DNA from: Vulgatibacter sp035565615
GTDB lineage: Bacteria > Myxococcota > Myxococcia > Myxococcales > Vulgatibacteraceae
DNA length: 64,000 nucleotides
NCBI GenBank assembly: GCA_035565615.1
Contig: DATMSB010000062.1
Location: 28,590-92,589, forward strand
Direction of reading: 5' to 3'
Below the pieces are notes generated by a model. It searched no databases, was not told the origin of the DNA, and saw only the letters and a list, made by a program, of their open reading frames with translations. Position 1 is the first letter of the stretch. Every line of letters starts with the position of its first letter. Shown here piece after piece: positions 8,282-16,058 of the stretch. A program made the translations under genes and the position numbers.

Positions 8282-8317
8282 CAGACACGAGGTTCCGCCA
8301 CTCTTTATACGTGTCTG
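8282..8317 (-). promoter_or_regulatory. Inverted repeat bracketing a TATAAA box upstream of the Crp/Fnr gene
   Basis: CAGACACG at 8282-8289 is matched by CGTGTCTG at 8310-8317, a perfect 8-base inverted repeat with a 20-base spacer. The minus-strand TATAAA (8304-8309) inside the spacer overlaps the stop codon of the phosphopantetheinyl transferase. It could be an operator for autoregulation or a stem ending the upstream operon. No good -35 box is visible. Confidence 0.35.
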
Positions 8318-8934
8318 CGCCGCTGCGCCACCGCTCCGTGCGCGTAGGCGACGAACCGGCCGTGGTGGGAGAGAGAGACGGGCGCGGGGAGGGGGAGCCC
8401 GTCCAGGTGAAGCCGAGGGGGGCCGAATCCATCCCAGGATCCGGCGATCGGGTCGCGGACGATCCGCAGCCTGGAGGGGTCGCAGCCGAGCGAGGCGGCG
8501 GCGCTCTCGGCGAGGAGGGAGCGGGCGTCCGCCCCCGGGTCGCCTCGGTGGGGGCCGGCGGCGAAGCGGGGGCGGTCGTCCCAGTCGCCCGAGAAGGCGA
8601 CGGCGTGGACGAAGGCCGGCCGACCCGAGGCCCTCGGGGCGGGCGTCTCGACCACGAGGTGGAGGCGCAGGGCGTGGAGGCGGACCCAGGCGAGGTCCTC
8701 TGCGACCTCGTAGGCCGCCGGGGCCGAGGGCGCGCCGCCGTGCAGCCGCACGGCCGCCTTGTAGGCCGCCTCCTTCGCGGCGAAGCGCGCCCAGAGGGCG
8801 GCGTCCGGGTCGGAGGAAGCCTCGACCGCGCGCCGCTCGGCCGGGCGGAGGATCCTGCGCACGAAACGGTCCCGGCGCGCCGCGCCGCGCGCCTCGGGAT
8901 CGTCCAGGTCGACGACGTCGTTGCCGACGATCAC
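8305..8934 (-). CDS. 4'-phosphopantetheinyl transferase
   Basis: A 209-residue protein of the Sfp/AcpT superfamily. It transfers the phosphopantetheine arm from coenzyme A to a serine of an acyl carrier protein. The N-terminal VGNDVVDL and the FAAKEAAYKA segment (the WxxKEAxxK signature, with the metal-binding Glu and the catalytic Lys) are clear, and PVSLSHHGRFV lies near the C-terminus. The GTG start overlaps the stop of the carrier protein gene (GTGA), so the enzyme is translationally coupled to its presumed substrate. Last gene of the lipid-synthase operon. Confidence 0.9.
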   Translation of the reverse strand: MIVGNDVVDLDDPEARGAARRDRFVRRILRPAERRAVEASSDPDAALWARFAAKEAAYKAAVRLHGGAPSAPAAYEVAEDLAWVRLHALRLHLVVETPAPRASGRPAFVHAVAFSGDWDDRPRFAAGPHRGDPGADARSLLAESAAASLGCDPSRLRIVRDPIAGSWDGFGPPRLHLDGLPLPAPVSLSHHGRFVAYAHGAVAQRRRHV

Positions 8935-9176
8935 CTCTTGCGCAGCACGAGCGAGACCGCGTCGCCGACGCTGCGCACCGAGTCGGCCTCCTCGTCGGAG
9001 ATGGCGATGCCGAAGGCGTCCTCCATCTCCAGCACCACGTCCACCAGCCGGGCGGAGTTCACCTTCAGGTCGCCCAGGATGGACGTGTCCGGCCCCACGC
9101 GCTCCAGCGCCTCCGGCTCCCGGACGAACGGCTTCAGGATCCCGACCACCTTCTCGAATACCTCGGTCTGCATCAT
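8931..9176 (-). CDS. Acyl carrier protein, dedicated
   Basis: An 81-residue acidic helical protein of carrier-protein size. The phosphopantetheine attachment segment reads LKVNSARLVDVV, so the Ser lies in an Asn-Ser-Ala context instead of the common Asp-Ser-Leu. Such deviation is typical of specialised carrier proteins tied to one synthase rather than the housekeeping AcpP. Starts with a double ATG; it sits 6 bases after the ketosynthase and overlaps the transferase by 4 bases. Confidence 0.88.
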   Translation of the reverse strand: MMQTEVFEKVVGILKPFVREPEALERVGPDTSILGDLKVNSARLVDVVLEMEDAFGIAISDEEADSVRSVGDAVSLVLRKR

Positions 9177-9182
9177 GTCTGG

Positions 9183-10538
9183 TTACTCCTCGTGGAATCG
9201 CCGGAAGATCGCGCAGCCGTTCACGTCGCCGAAGCCGAAGCTCGCCTTCGCCACGACGTCGAGGTCCGGTGCGTCGATCGTCCGGTGGGGGATGCGCTCC
9301 GCGAAGGGCGCGAGCGCGGGGTGGAGGTCCTCGCAGTTGGCCGAGCCGTGGACGAACCCGCCGGCGAGCTCGAGCACGGAGGCGACGCACTCGATCCCGC
9401 CGGCCGCGCCCAGCGCGTGGCCGATCAGCGACTTGGTGGAGTGGATCCAGGGCATCCGCGAGGGGGGGAGATCGAGGGCAGCCGCCCAGCTCGCCACCTC
9501 GTGGGGATCGGCGAAGGTCGCGGTGAGGTGCCCGTTGATGGCGCCGATCCGGGAGGGATGGATCCCGGCCATCTCCACCGCGCCGCGGATGCACCGGCGC
9601 ACGCCCGTCGGGTTCGGGGCGGTCATGCTCCCGCCGCCGCGGTGACCGCCGCAGTTCACGTACCCGCCGATCACCTCGGCGAGGATCCGCGCGCCCCGGC
9701 GGCGGGCGCTCTCCAGGCTCTCCAGGAGCAGCACGCCGGCCCCCGACCCCGGGACGAAGCCGGACGCCGTCGCCGACATGGGGCGCGAGGCCTCCTCGGG
9801 CCGATCGTTCTTGCCGCGGGCCAGGACCCTCATCCCGTCGAAGCCGGCCCAGATGTACGGAGAGTGTCCTTCGGATCCACCGGCAAGCATGCGCGCCGCA
9901 AGGCCCGACCGGATCCGCAGGAAGGCCTGGACCACGGCCTCGGTGCCCGTGGTGCAGGCGCTCGAGTTGGTGGACACCTGGTTGCCGAGGGCGAGGAGGC
10001 CGGCGACCCGGGCGCTGTTGCCGCTCGACATGATGCGCTCGACCATGGTGCTGCCGAGGCGCGACACCTTCCCGGCGTCGACCCGCGGCACGAGCTGCTC
10101 GGCGATGGTGTCGATGCCCCCGATGCCGGTGCCGAGGATCGCGCCGGCGCCCCAGTCCGGCTCGTCCTCCGGCCCGGGCTGCGCGAGGCCCGCGTGCTTC
10201 CAAGCGTCGATCGCGGCGATCGCGGCGTAGACCATGTTGGGGTTCATGGCGAGGAGCTCCTCCTCGCGCAGGTAGCGGGTGCGCAGCGCCTCCACGCCCT
10301 CCGGGACCCCGCCCACCTGGCAGGCGAAGCCCAGCTCGGCGAGGCGCTCGTGGCGCCGGATGCCGCTCTTCATCCCGCGCAGCGCCGCAGCGAACGCGTC
10401 GGCGCCGTGGGCGTTGGGCGCGATGACGCCGAGGCCCGTGACCACCACCCGGGCCGGGGTCTCCCGCTTTGCTGCGGGCCTGGCCCAAGCCGCTCGCCCC
10501 GCCTGCACCTCGCGGCGCTCGTCGCCTCGGGCGCTCAC
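9183..10538 (-). CDS. Beta-ketoacyl-ACP synthase II-like (FabF family)
   Basis: A 451-residue condensing enzyme. The catalytic triad is visible: Cys in SSACTTGTEAV, His in NGHLTAT, and His in SLIGHALGAAGG with the preceding Lys (STKS). The fold begins with RVVVTGLGVIAPNAHG after about 23 residues of basic, Ala-rich leader. The housekeeping motif around the first His is normally EAHGTGT; the NGHLTAT variant marks a specialised branch. The GTG start overlaps the dehydratase stop (GTGA). It would extend acyl-ACP chains with malonyl-ACP. No chain-length-factor partner is seen, so this is a single KS rather than a type II polyketide heterodimer. Confidence 0.9.
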   Translation of the reverse strand: MSARGDERREVQAGRAAWARPAAKRETPARVVVTGLGVIAPNAHGADAFAAALRGMKSGIRRHERLAELGFACQVGGVPEGVEALRTRYLREEELLAMNPNMVYAAIAAIDAWKHAGLAQPGPEDEPDWGAGAILGTGIGGIDTIAEQLVPRVDAGKVSRLGSTMVERIMSSGNSARVAGLLALGNQVSTNSSACTTGTEAVVQAFLRIRSGLAARMLAGGSEGHSPYIWAGFDGMRVLARGKNDRPEEASRPMSATASGFVPGSGAGVLLLESLESARRRGARILAEVIGGYVNCGGHRGGGSMTAPNPTGVRRCIRGAVEMAGIHPSRIGAINGHLTATFADPHEVASWAAALDLPPSRMPWIHSTKSLIGHALGAAGGIECVASVLELAGGFVHGSANCEDLHPALAPFAERIPHRTIDAPDLDVVAKASFGFGDVNGCAIFRRFHEE

Positions 10539-10981
10539 GGCAGCGCCCTTCGGAGGACGCCCATCCCCGCCACCGTGCCCCGCGCGGCGACGACGCCGTC
10601 TGATCTCGTGAGCGCGGCGTTCACCACCAGCTTTCGCCGCCGCCACGCGATCCGCTCGGCCTCGACCCGCACCGTCTCGCCGGGCGGCACCATCGCCTCG
10701 AACTCCACCTTGGCGTCGGTGAAGAGGGTGACGAGGCCGTCGTCCGCCTTCCCCTCGGCGGCGAGGAGGTGGAGGCCGAACGCCACCAGCCCGGTCTGGC
10801 ACATCGTCTCCAGGAGGATCACGCCGGGCGTCACCGGATCCCCGGGGAAGTGGCCGCGGTAGAACCAGGCGTCCGGATCGAAGGTGTGCTCGCCCACGAT
10901 GCGGTGCTCGTCCACCGAAACGATCCGGTCGATGAAGCGGAACGGCGGCCGCTGCGGGATCCGGTCGAGGATCTCGATCAC
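10535..10981 (-). CDS. 3-hydroxyacyl-ACP dehydratase, FabZ-like hotdog protein
   Basis: A 148-residue single-hotdog protein. The FabZ signature is clear: the N-terminal PQRPPFRFIDRI and the active-site helix region HFPGDPVTPGVILLETMCQ with the catalytic His. It would dehydrate 3-hydroxyacyl-ACP to the trans-2-enoyl form. It overlaps both neighbours by 4 bases (ATGA at its start, GTGA at its end). Together with the next dehydratase it gives the operon two hotdog enzymes, suggesting two distinct dehydration steps or a heterodimer. Confidence 0.88.
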   Translation of the reverse strand: MIEILDRIPQRPPFRFIDRIVSVDEHRIVGEHTFDPDAWFYRGHFPGDPVTPGVILLETMCQTGLVAFGLHLLAAEGKADDGLVTLFTDAKVEFEAMVPPGETVRVEAERIAWRRRKLVVNAALTRSDGVVAARGTVAGMGVLRRALP

Positions 10982-11577
10982 GAGGCGCTCCTGTCGAGGA
11001 TGCCGCCCACGGCGTTCGCCGAGGGCAGCGGGTAGTCGGGGTACGCGATGTCCCGGAAGACGCCGACCTTGGCGTCCTGGATGGAGTAGATCGGCTCGCC
11101 GTCCACGAGCACCCGCGCCGAGCCGATGGCGATCGCCGCGCCGGAGGCGGGGAGCAGGGTGAAGCGGCGCACGTCCACCTCGTAGCGGACGAGGCGATCG
11201 CGGGGGCGGATCTGCCCGAAGAACTCCACCGCCCTGCAGCCCAGCGCCCGCCCCGAGCCCGCGGCCCCCGCCGCCGCGCAGTAGAGTCCGAGGAGCTGCC
11301 AGATCGCGTCGACCCCGAGGCAGCCCGGCTGCACCGGATCGTCGCGGAAGTGGCAGTGGAAGAACCAGTCGTCGAGGTGGACGTCCCGCTCCGCCTCGAT
11401 CCGGCCCCGGCAGCCGTCGCGGACGAGGGCGGTCACCCGATCGATCATCAGCATCGGCGGCGCCGGGAGCCGCACGAACTCGGCCGGCGCGTCGTCGACG
11501 AGCCGCCCCTGCGAGAGCGCGAGGAGCTCCTCCTTCGAGAAGGAGCCGCGCTCGAGGAACTCCGCGTACCGCATCAT
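10978..11577 (-). CDS. FabA-like 3-hydroxyacyl-ACP dehydratase
   Basis: A 199-residue hotdog protein of the FabA branch. The active-site segment FHCHFRDDPVQPGCLGVDAIWQ matches the FabA pattern (His, then Asp in the dimer partner motif), and the N-terminal MLMIDRV segment also fits. FabA can both dehydrate and isomerise to the cis-3-enoyl product, but the isomerase ability cannot be read from sequence alone. The start is the first of two adjacent ATG codons, overlapping the stop of the KAS III gene (ATGA). Confidence 0.88.
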   Translation of the reverse strand: MMRYAEFLERGSFSKEELLALSQGRLVDDAPAEFVRLPAPPMLMIDRVTALVRDGCRGRIEAERDVHLDDWFFHCHFRDDPVQPGCLGVDAIWQLLGLYCAAAGAAGSGRALGCRAVEFFGQIRPRDRLVRYEVDVRRFTLLPASGAAIAIGSARVLVDGEPIYSIQDAKVGVFRDIAYPDYPLPSANAVGGILDRSAS

Positions 11578-12566
11578 CCGCACACCTCGAGGGTCATGGT
11601 GGACCAGGTGAGGCCCGAGCCCACCACCACCACCACGATGGAGTCGCCGTCCTCGAGCTCGCCCCACCGCTCGGAGAGCACGCCCGGGGCGCCTGCGGCG
11701 CCGGTGTTCCCCAGCCGCTCCACGTGGTGCCAGTGCTCCGCCGGGGCGATGCCCGCCCGGGCGACGACGTTGTCGAGCATGAGCCGGTTGGCCTGGTGCC
11801 CGATGAACCGAAGCCGCCCGCCGGCGCGCACCGCGCTGGCGCGGGCGACGGGGAGCAGCTCCTCCAGGCAGGCGAGGGTCGTCCTGATCGCGAAGCGCTG
11901 CACCGCCGGGCCGCGCTGGGCGAAGTGGCCGTGCCGGGGGATCACCACCTCCGCCCAGCCCGACGGAGCCGATCCCACCGTCGTCGCGGACACCCGCAGC
12001 CGCGACGGGATCCGGGTGGAGACGATCGCGGCGGAGGTGCCGTCGCCCCAGAGCACCGCGGAGGAGCGGTCCCGGTAGTCGACCACCCGGGTGTTGTTCT
12101 CCGGGTTCACCACGAGCACGAAGCCCGGGAGGGCGTCGTTGCCGTTCAGCAGGTGGAGCTGCACCCCGAAGCTGGAGCAGGCGGAGGAGACGTCGAAGGC
12201 GGGGGCGTCGATCCCCAGGGCGGCGGCGATCCGGGAGGCCTCGGCCGGAATGGACATCTCCGGCGAGCAGCCGCCGGCGATCACCATGCCGACGTCCCGG
12301 GGTTCGATGCCGGCGCGCTCCAGGGCGAGGAGGGACGCCAGCCTCCCGGTCTCGGCGTTCGACCACTCGGCGGCCTCGATGGCGGCGCGGGGATCCGCGT
12401 TTCGGGTGAGGCGCAGGTAGTCGAGGGGGAGCACCGTGCGGCGCTCGCGGATCCCCACCCGCTCGAGGATCCACTCGTCACTGGTGCCGATGTCCAGGGC
12501 CTCGAGGAAGGCGTTGTCGATGACGGTGGGCGGGTGGAAGTGGCCCATCCCGTGGACGTAGAGCAT
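11574..12566 (-). CDS. Beta-ketoacyl-ACP synthase III-like (FabH family)
   Basis: A 330-residue thiolase-fold enzyme with the FabH catalytic residues: Cys in SSACSSFG, His in FIGHQANRLM and Asn in LGNTGAAGAP. FabH-type enzymes start chains by joining an acyl-CoA to malonyl-ACP. Compared with housekeeping FabH, the ends and spacing fit; the presence of a second starter enzyme inside a dedicated operon points to an unusual primer. One base separates it from the enoyl reductase and it overlaps the FabA-like gene by 4 bases. Confidence 0.88.
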   Translation of the reverse strand: MLYVHGMGHFHPPTVIDNAFLEALDIGTSDEWILERVGIRERRTVLPLDYLRLTRNADPRAAIEAAEWSNAETGRLASLLALERAGIEPRDVGMVIAGGCSPEMSIPAEASRIAAALGIDAPAFDVSSACSSFGVQLHLLNGNDALPGFVLVVNPENNTRVVDYRDRSSAVLWGDGTSAAIVSTRIPSRLRVSATTVGSAPSGWAEVVIPRHGHFAQRGPAVQRFAIRTTLACLEELLPVARASAVRAGGRLRFIGHQANRLMLDNVVARAGIAPAEHWHHVERLGNTGAAGAPGVLSERWGELEDGDSIVVVVVGSGLTWSTMTLEVCG

Positions 12567-12567
12567 C

Positions 12568-13377
12568 CTAGCCTCCCACCCGCTCGCCGCCGTCTACCCG
12601 CAGGATCGCGCCGTTCACCCATCGCGCTTCGGGCGTGCACATCAGCGCCACGAAGTCGGCGACGTCCTCCGGGGTGGTGAGGCGGCCGAAGGGGTTGCGG
12701 CGCAGCGCCGACGCCTTCATCGCCTCCGATCCGGGGATCATCCGCAGCGCCCGGGTGTCGGTGACGCCCGGCTGGATCACGTTCGCGCGGATCCCCCAGG
12801 GCGCGAACTCCACGGCGATCGAGCGGGACACCGCCTCGAGGGCCGCCTTGGCCGCCGACACCGCGGCGTAGCCACGCCAGGCCACCTCGTTGCCCTCGCT
12901 CGTGAGGGAAAGGATGCGGGCGTCGCCGGCGAAGAGCCCGCGGTCGTGGAGCGCCCGGGTCCACGCGGCGAGGCTCGTCCCCATGGCGTAGACGGTGCCG
13001 GCGAAGTCGTCCTCGTCGAGGAGGAGATCGCCGTCGCCGGAGAAGCGCGACCGGGCCAGCGGCTTGAGGTTGCCGCGGGCGATGGAGTGGAGGAGCAGGC
13101 GGATGCTCCCGGCCCCCGCCCGCGCGGCGAGCTCGTCCAGGATCTGCGCGCGCCCCTGGGGCGAGAGCGCGTCTACGTTGAGGGCGAGGAAGCCGCCGCC
13201 GTACCCTCGGATCTCGTCGAACGCAGGCTCGATGGCGGGCATCGCGCCGGCCCGATCCCGATGCACCACCGCGACGCTCATCCCGCAGGACGCGAGCTTG
13301 CGTGCCGCGGCGAGACCGAAGCCGCTCGATCCGCCCAGGATCAGCGCCCACTCGCTCCGCTCGAATCGGATCCCCAT
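12568..13377 (-). CDS. Enoyl-ACP reductase-like SDR (FabI/FabL type)
   Basis: A 269-residue short-chain dehydrogenase. The N-terminal nucleotide site reads LILGGSSGFGLA. The catalytic Tyr and Lys lie in YAAVSAAKA with six residues between them, as in FabI/FabL, instead of the three of classical SDRs. LLHSIARGNLKP matches the region after strand 4 of enoyl reductases. It should reduce trans-2-enoyl-ACP with NAD(P)H. First gene of the lipid operon; its promoter must lie in the 195-base divergent gap before plsC, where no clear -10/-35 pair was seen. Confidence 0.85.
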   Translation of the reverse strand: MGIRFERSEWALILGGSSGFGLAAARKLASCGMSVAVVHRDRAGAMPAIEPAFDEIRGYGGGFLALNVDALSPQGRAQILDELAARAGAGSIRLLLHSIARGNLKPLARSRFSGDGDLLLDEDDFAGTVYAMGTSLAAWTRALHDRGLFAGDARILSLTSEGNEVAWRGYAAVSAAKAALEAVSRSIAVEFAPWGIRANVIQPGVTDTRALRMIPGSEAMKASALRRNPFGRLTTPEDVADFVALMCTPEARWVNGAILRVDGGERVGG

Positions 13378-13572
13378 GACGCCCTCTCTTCCGCGAGACG
13401 TCGCGGCGCGAGGGGGGGAGATACGCTCCCGTCGTCATGGCCCGATAACGAGGACCTGATCCGGATCATGCTCGATCGGGCCTCGCGCCGGCGCCGTGAC
13501 GCGTCCGTGACCGGCCGATGCGATCGAAGGGGCTCGCGCTCCGCTCCCGGGCGCGGGTGAAAGGAGTGCGCA

Positions 13573-14379
13573 TTGCGCCGCCTGCTACTCCCGATCCTCG
13601 GCGTCTACGCCTACTTGACCTTCGTGTCGCTCCTCCTGGCGTTCCTCCCCGCGGTGGCCCTCGCCGCGCTGGTCCACCGGCGGGATCCGACCCGGCGCGT
13701 CCCGGGGCGCTGGGTGTGCCGGCTGGGCCGGGTGTGCGGCGCCGTGATGCCGCTGTGGCGGTTCTTCGTGGAGGGCCCGACGCCTCCCGGGATCGAATCG
13801 CGAGGGTACGTCGTGGTGGCGAACCACGAGTCCGCCGCCGATCCTTTCCTCCTCACCCGGCTTCCCTGGGACATGAGGTGGGTGGCGAAGGACGAGCTCT
13901 TCCGCCTGCCCCTCGCCGGCTGGATCCTCCGGGCGGGCGGTCTCATCCCCATCCGCCGCGGGCGCGGCGGCAGCATGCGGGCGATGCTCGAGGCGTGCCG
14001 CAACACCCTGCGCGACGGCCTGCCGGTGATGCTCTTTCCCGAGGGCACCCGATCGCCGGACGGCGAACTCCTCCCGTTCAAGGACGGCGCGTTCGAGCTG
14101 GCCATCGAGGCGGGCGTGCCGGTGGTGCCCGTGGCCCTCGCCGGCACCCGGGACTGCCGGCCGAAGGGATCGCTGTGGTTCGGGTGGGCGACGGCGAAGG
14201 CCCGGGTGCTGCAGCCTTTCGACACCGCCGGCCTCACCCTCGCCGACGCCCCCGCGCTGCGGGAGGCGGTGCGCGATCGCATCGCCGCCGAGGTGGCGGA
14301 TCTGCGCCGGGAGTTGGAAGCGGCCAACGCCCCGCGATCGGCGCGGCCCGCGTCGAAGGTGAACCCCACCGTGTTATGA
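13573..14379 (+). CDS. PlsC-type 1-acylglycerol-3-phosphate acyltransferase
   Basis: A 268-residue membrane-associated acyltransferase. It has a strongly hydrophobic N-terminal helix (about residues 8-32), the catalytic NHESAADPF (HX4D box) and the substrate-binding FPEGTRSPDG motif. PlsC moves an acyl chain onto lysophosphatidate or a related lysolipid. TTG start chosen from AAGGAG 6 bases upstream and the position of the first helix. It is divergent from the dedicated lipid operon, so it may place that operon's acyl product on a lipid (inference). The basic C-terminal tail is not conserved. Confidence 0.88.
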   Translation: MRRLLLPILGVYAYLTFVSLLLAFLPAVALAALVHRRDPTRRVPGRWVCRLGRVCGAVMPLWRFFVEGPTPPGIESRGYVVVANHESAADPFLLTRLPWDMRWVAKDELFRLPLAGWILRAGGLIPIRRGRGGSMRAMLEACRNTLRDGLPVMLFPEGTRSPDGELLPFKDGAFELAIEAGVPVVPVALAGTRDCRPKGSLWFGWATAKARVLQPFDTAGLTLADAPALREAVRDRIAAEVADLRRELEAANAPRSARPASKVNPTVL

Positions 14380-14393
14380 CCCGGATCATGGTT

Positions 14394-14430
14394 CCCGCGG
14401 ATTGGCTCCCGTATCCGGTGCGCGGGTTTT
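14394..14430 (+). terminator. Possible intrinsic terminator after plsC
   Basis: CCCGCG (14394-14399) can pair with CGCGGG (14421-14426), followed by TTTT. The loop is long (21 bases) and the stem only 6 bases, so this is a weak candidate. The T run directly after the stem is rare in this GC-rich window. Confidence 0.4.
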
Positions 14431-14447
14431 GACTGGCAGGAGCGGCC

Positions 14448-15824
14448 TTGCGCGCGAGAAGACGTCCCGAACCGTACCGAGTGAAGATGGTGGAGCCTCT
14501 GTCCATCCTGTCGAGGGAGGCCCGCGAAGAGGCGATCCGCCGAGCCGGATTCAATACGTTCCTGCTCCCTTCCCAGGCCGTCTACATCGATCTCCTCACC
14601 GACTCGGGCACCAACGCGATGTCCGATCGGCAGTGGTCCCGGCTGATGCTGGGAGACGAGGCCTACGCGGGATCGCGGAGCTTCGACCGCCTCAAGGAGG
14701 CGGTGCGCGAGCACTACGGCTTCCGCCACGTGGTCCCCACCCACCAGGGCCGGGGCGCGGAGAACCTGCTCTCCCGGATCCTGATCCGGGAGGGGCACGT
14801 GATCCCGCAGAACATGTACTTCACCACCACCCGGGCCCACCAGGAGATGAACGGCGGCCGCTTCCTCGACGTCATCGTCCCGGAGGCCCACGACCCCTCG
14901 AGCCTCCATCCCTTCAAGGGCAACGTGGATCTCGACCGGCTGGAGGCCGCGATCCGGGAGTTCGGCGCCGACCGAATTCCGTATGTGAACGTCGCCCTCA
15001 CCGTGAACATGGCGGGGGGCCAGCCGATCTCCATGGAGAACCTGCGGGCGGTGCGGGCCCTCTGCGACCGGCACTCCCTGCGGCTGATGTACGACGCCAC
15101 CCGCGCCGTCGAGAACGCCTTCTTCATCCAGGAGCGGGAGCCCGGCTGGTCCGGCCGCACGATCGCCGAGATCTTCCGGGAGCAGATGTCCCTCGCCGAC
15201 GGCTGCACCATGTCGGGGAAGAAGGACCTCCTCGTGAACATCGGCGGCTTCCTCGCCACCAACGACGACGTGATCTTCGCCCGCGCCAAGGAGGAGGTGG
15301 TGATCTTCGAGGGCATGCCCACCTACGGCGGCCTGGCCGGCCGCGACATGGAGGCCATGGCCCAGGGGATCCGGGAGATGGTCGACGACGCCTACGTCGC
15401 CCATCGGATCGCGCAGGTGCGCCACCTGGGGGAGCAGCTCGAGGCGGCGGGCGTCCCCATCGTCAGGCCCATCGGCGGCCACGCGGTCTTCGTCGACGCC
15501 AGGGCCTTTCTCCCCCACGTGCCGCAGGAGTGCTTCCCGGCCCAGTCCCTCGCCGCCGAGATCTACCGGGAGTCGGGGGTGCGGGGGATGGAGCGCGGCA
15601 TCGTCTCCGCTGGGCGGAACAAGGAGACCGGCGAGAACCACCGGCCGGCCCTGGAGCTGGTGCGCCTCACCATCCCCCGCCGGGTCTACTCGAACGATCA
15701 CCTCGACTTCGTGGCCGACGCAATCGTCGACCTCTATCGCCGCCGCGAGTCGATCGGCGGGCTCCGGATGACGTACGAGCCGCCGACCTTGCGGTTCTTC
15801 AGCGCCCGCTTCGAGCCGCTGTAG
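14448..15824 (+). CDS. tpl: Tyrosine phenol-lyase
   Basis: A 458-residue PLP enzyme of the beta-eliminating lyase family, splitting L-tyrosine into phenol, pyruvate and ammonia. Alignment by eye with tyrosine phenol-lyase and tryptophanase is almost unbroken: DLLTDSGTNAMSD, PTHQGRGAENLLS, MYFTTTR, the PLP lysine in SGKKD, and IPRRVY. Residues that separate the two enzymes favour tyrosine: Arg383 in GMERG (tryptophanase has Ile), and the C-terminal RFFSARF (tryptophanase has RHFTAK). The TTG start has CAGGAG upstream and gives the family's usual length. It stands alone between plsC and the nos region, without a recognisable tyrosine transporter. Tryptophanase activity is the alternative. Confidence 0.9.
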   Translation: MRARRRPEPYRVKMVEPLSILSREAREEAIRRAGFNTFLLPSQAVYIDLLTDSGTNAMSDRQWSRLMLGDEAYAGSRSFDRLKEAVREHYGFRHVVPTHQGRGAENLLSRILIREGHVIPQNMYFTTTRAHQEMNGGRFLDVIVPEAHDPSSLHPFKGNVDLDRLEAAIREFGADRIPYVNVALTVNMAGGQPISMENLRAVRALCDRHSLRLMYDATRAVENAFFIQEREPGWSGRTIAEIFREQMSLADGCTMSGKKDLLVNIGGFLATNDDVIFARAKEEVVIFEGMPTYGGLAGRDMEAMAQGIREMVDDAYVAHRIAQVRHLGEQLEAAGVPIVRPIGGHAVFVDARAFLPHVPQECFPAQSLAAEIYRESGVRGMERGIVSAGRNKETGENHRPALELVRLTIPRRVYSNDHLDFVADAIVDLYRRRESIGGLRMTYEPPTLRFFSARFEPL

Positions 15825-15910
15825 GAACGCAGCCCCCGGGTTCCGGGGACGAGATCCTTCCACGCCTCCGCGTGAGCTCCCGATGGCCGGAGGAGCGGAG
15901 AGGTGCGCCA

Positions 15911-16050
15911 AAGCATTAAGTTTCGTTACGTAACGGCTGATATTGATAAGTCTGGCTGATGCTCAGTGAGAAAAATACAAATTTACCTGAAGTGAGGTTG
16001 AGTAAGTGGCGATCTGCAACTACAACAAGGCGAGTCGACGACGCCGAAGA
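15911..16050 (+). promoter_or_regulatory. AT-rich upstream region of the nos cluster with a 12-base palindrome
   Basis: The 234 bases between tpl and the cytochrome gene hold no gene. About 15911-16020 is only around 40% GC, against about 70% for the window. It contains the perfect palindrome CGTTACGTAACG (15924-15935) and a TTGATA at 15943. This is the expected place for the anaerobic/NO-responsive promoter of the nos genes. No good TTGAT-N4-ATCAA Fnr box was found, so the regulator is not identified. Confidence 0.45.
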
Positions 16051-16058
16051 GGGTGGAA

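Noticed and set aside
15941..15965. Fnr-type box in front of the nos cluster (TTGATA and CTGATG)
   Set aside because: The two half-sites are not inverted at the 4-base spacing of TTGAT-N4-ATCAA and match poorly.
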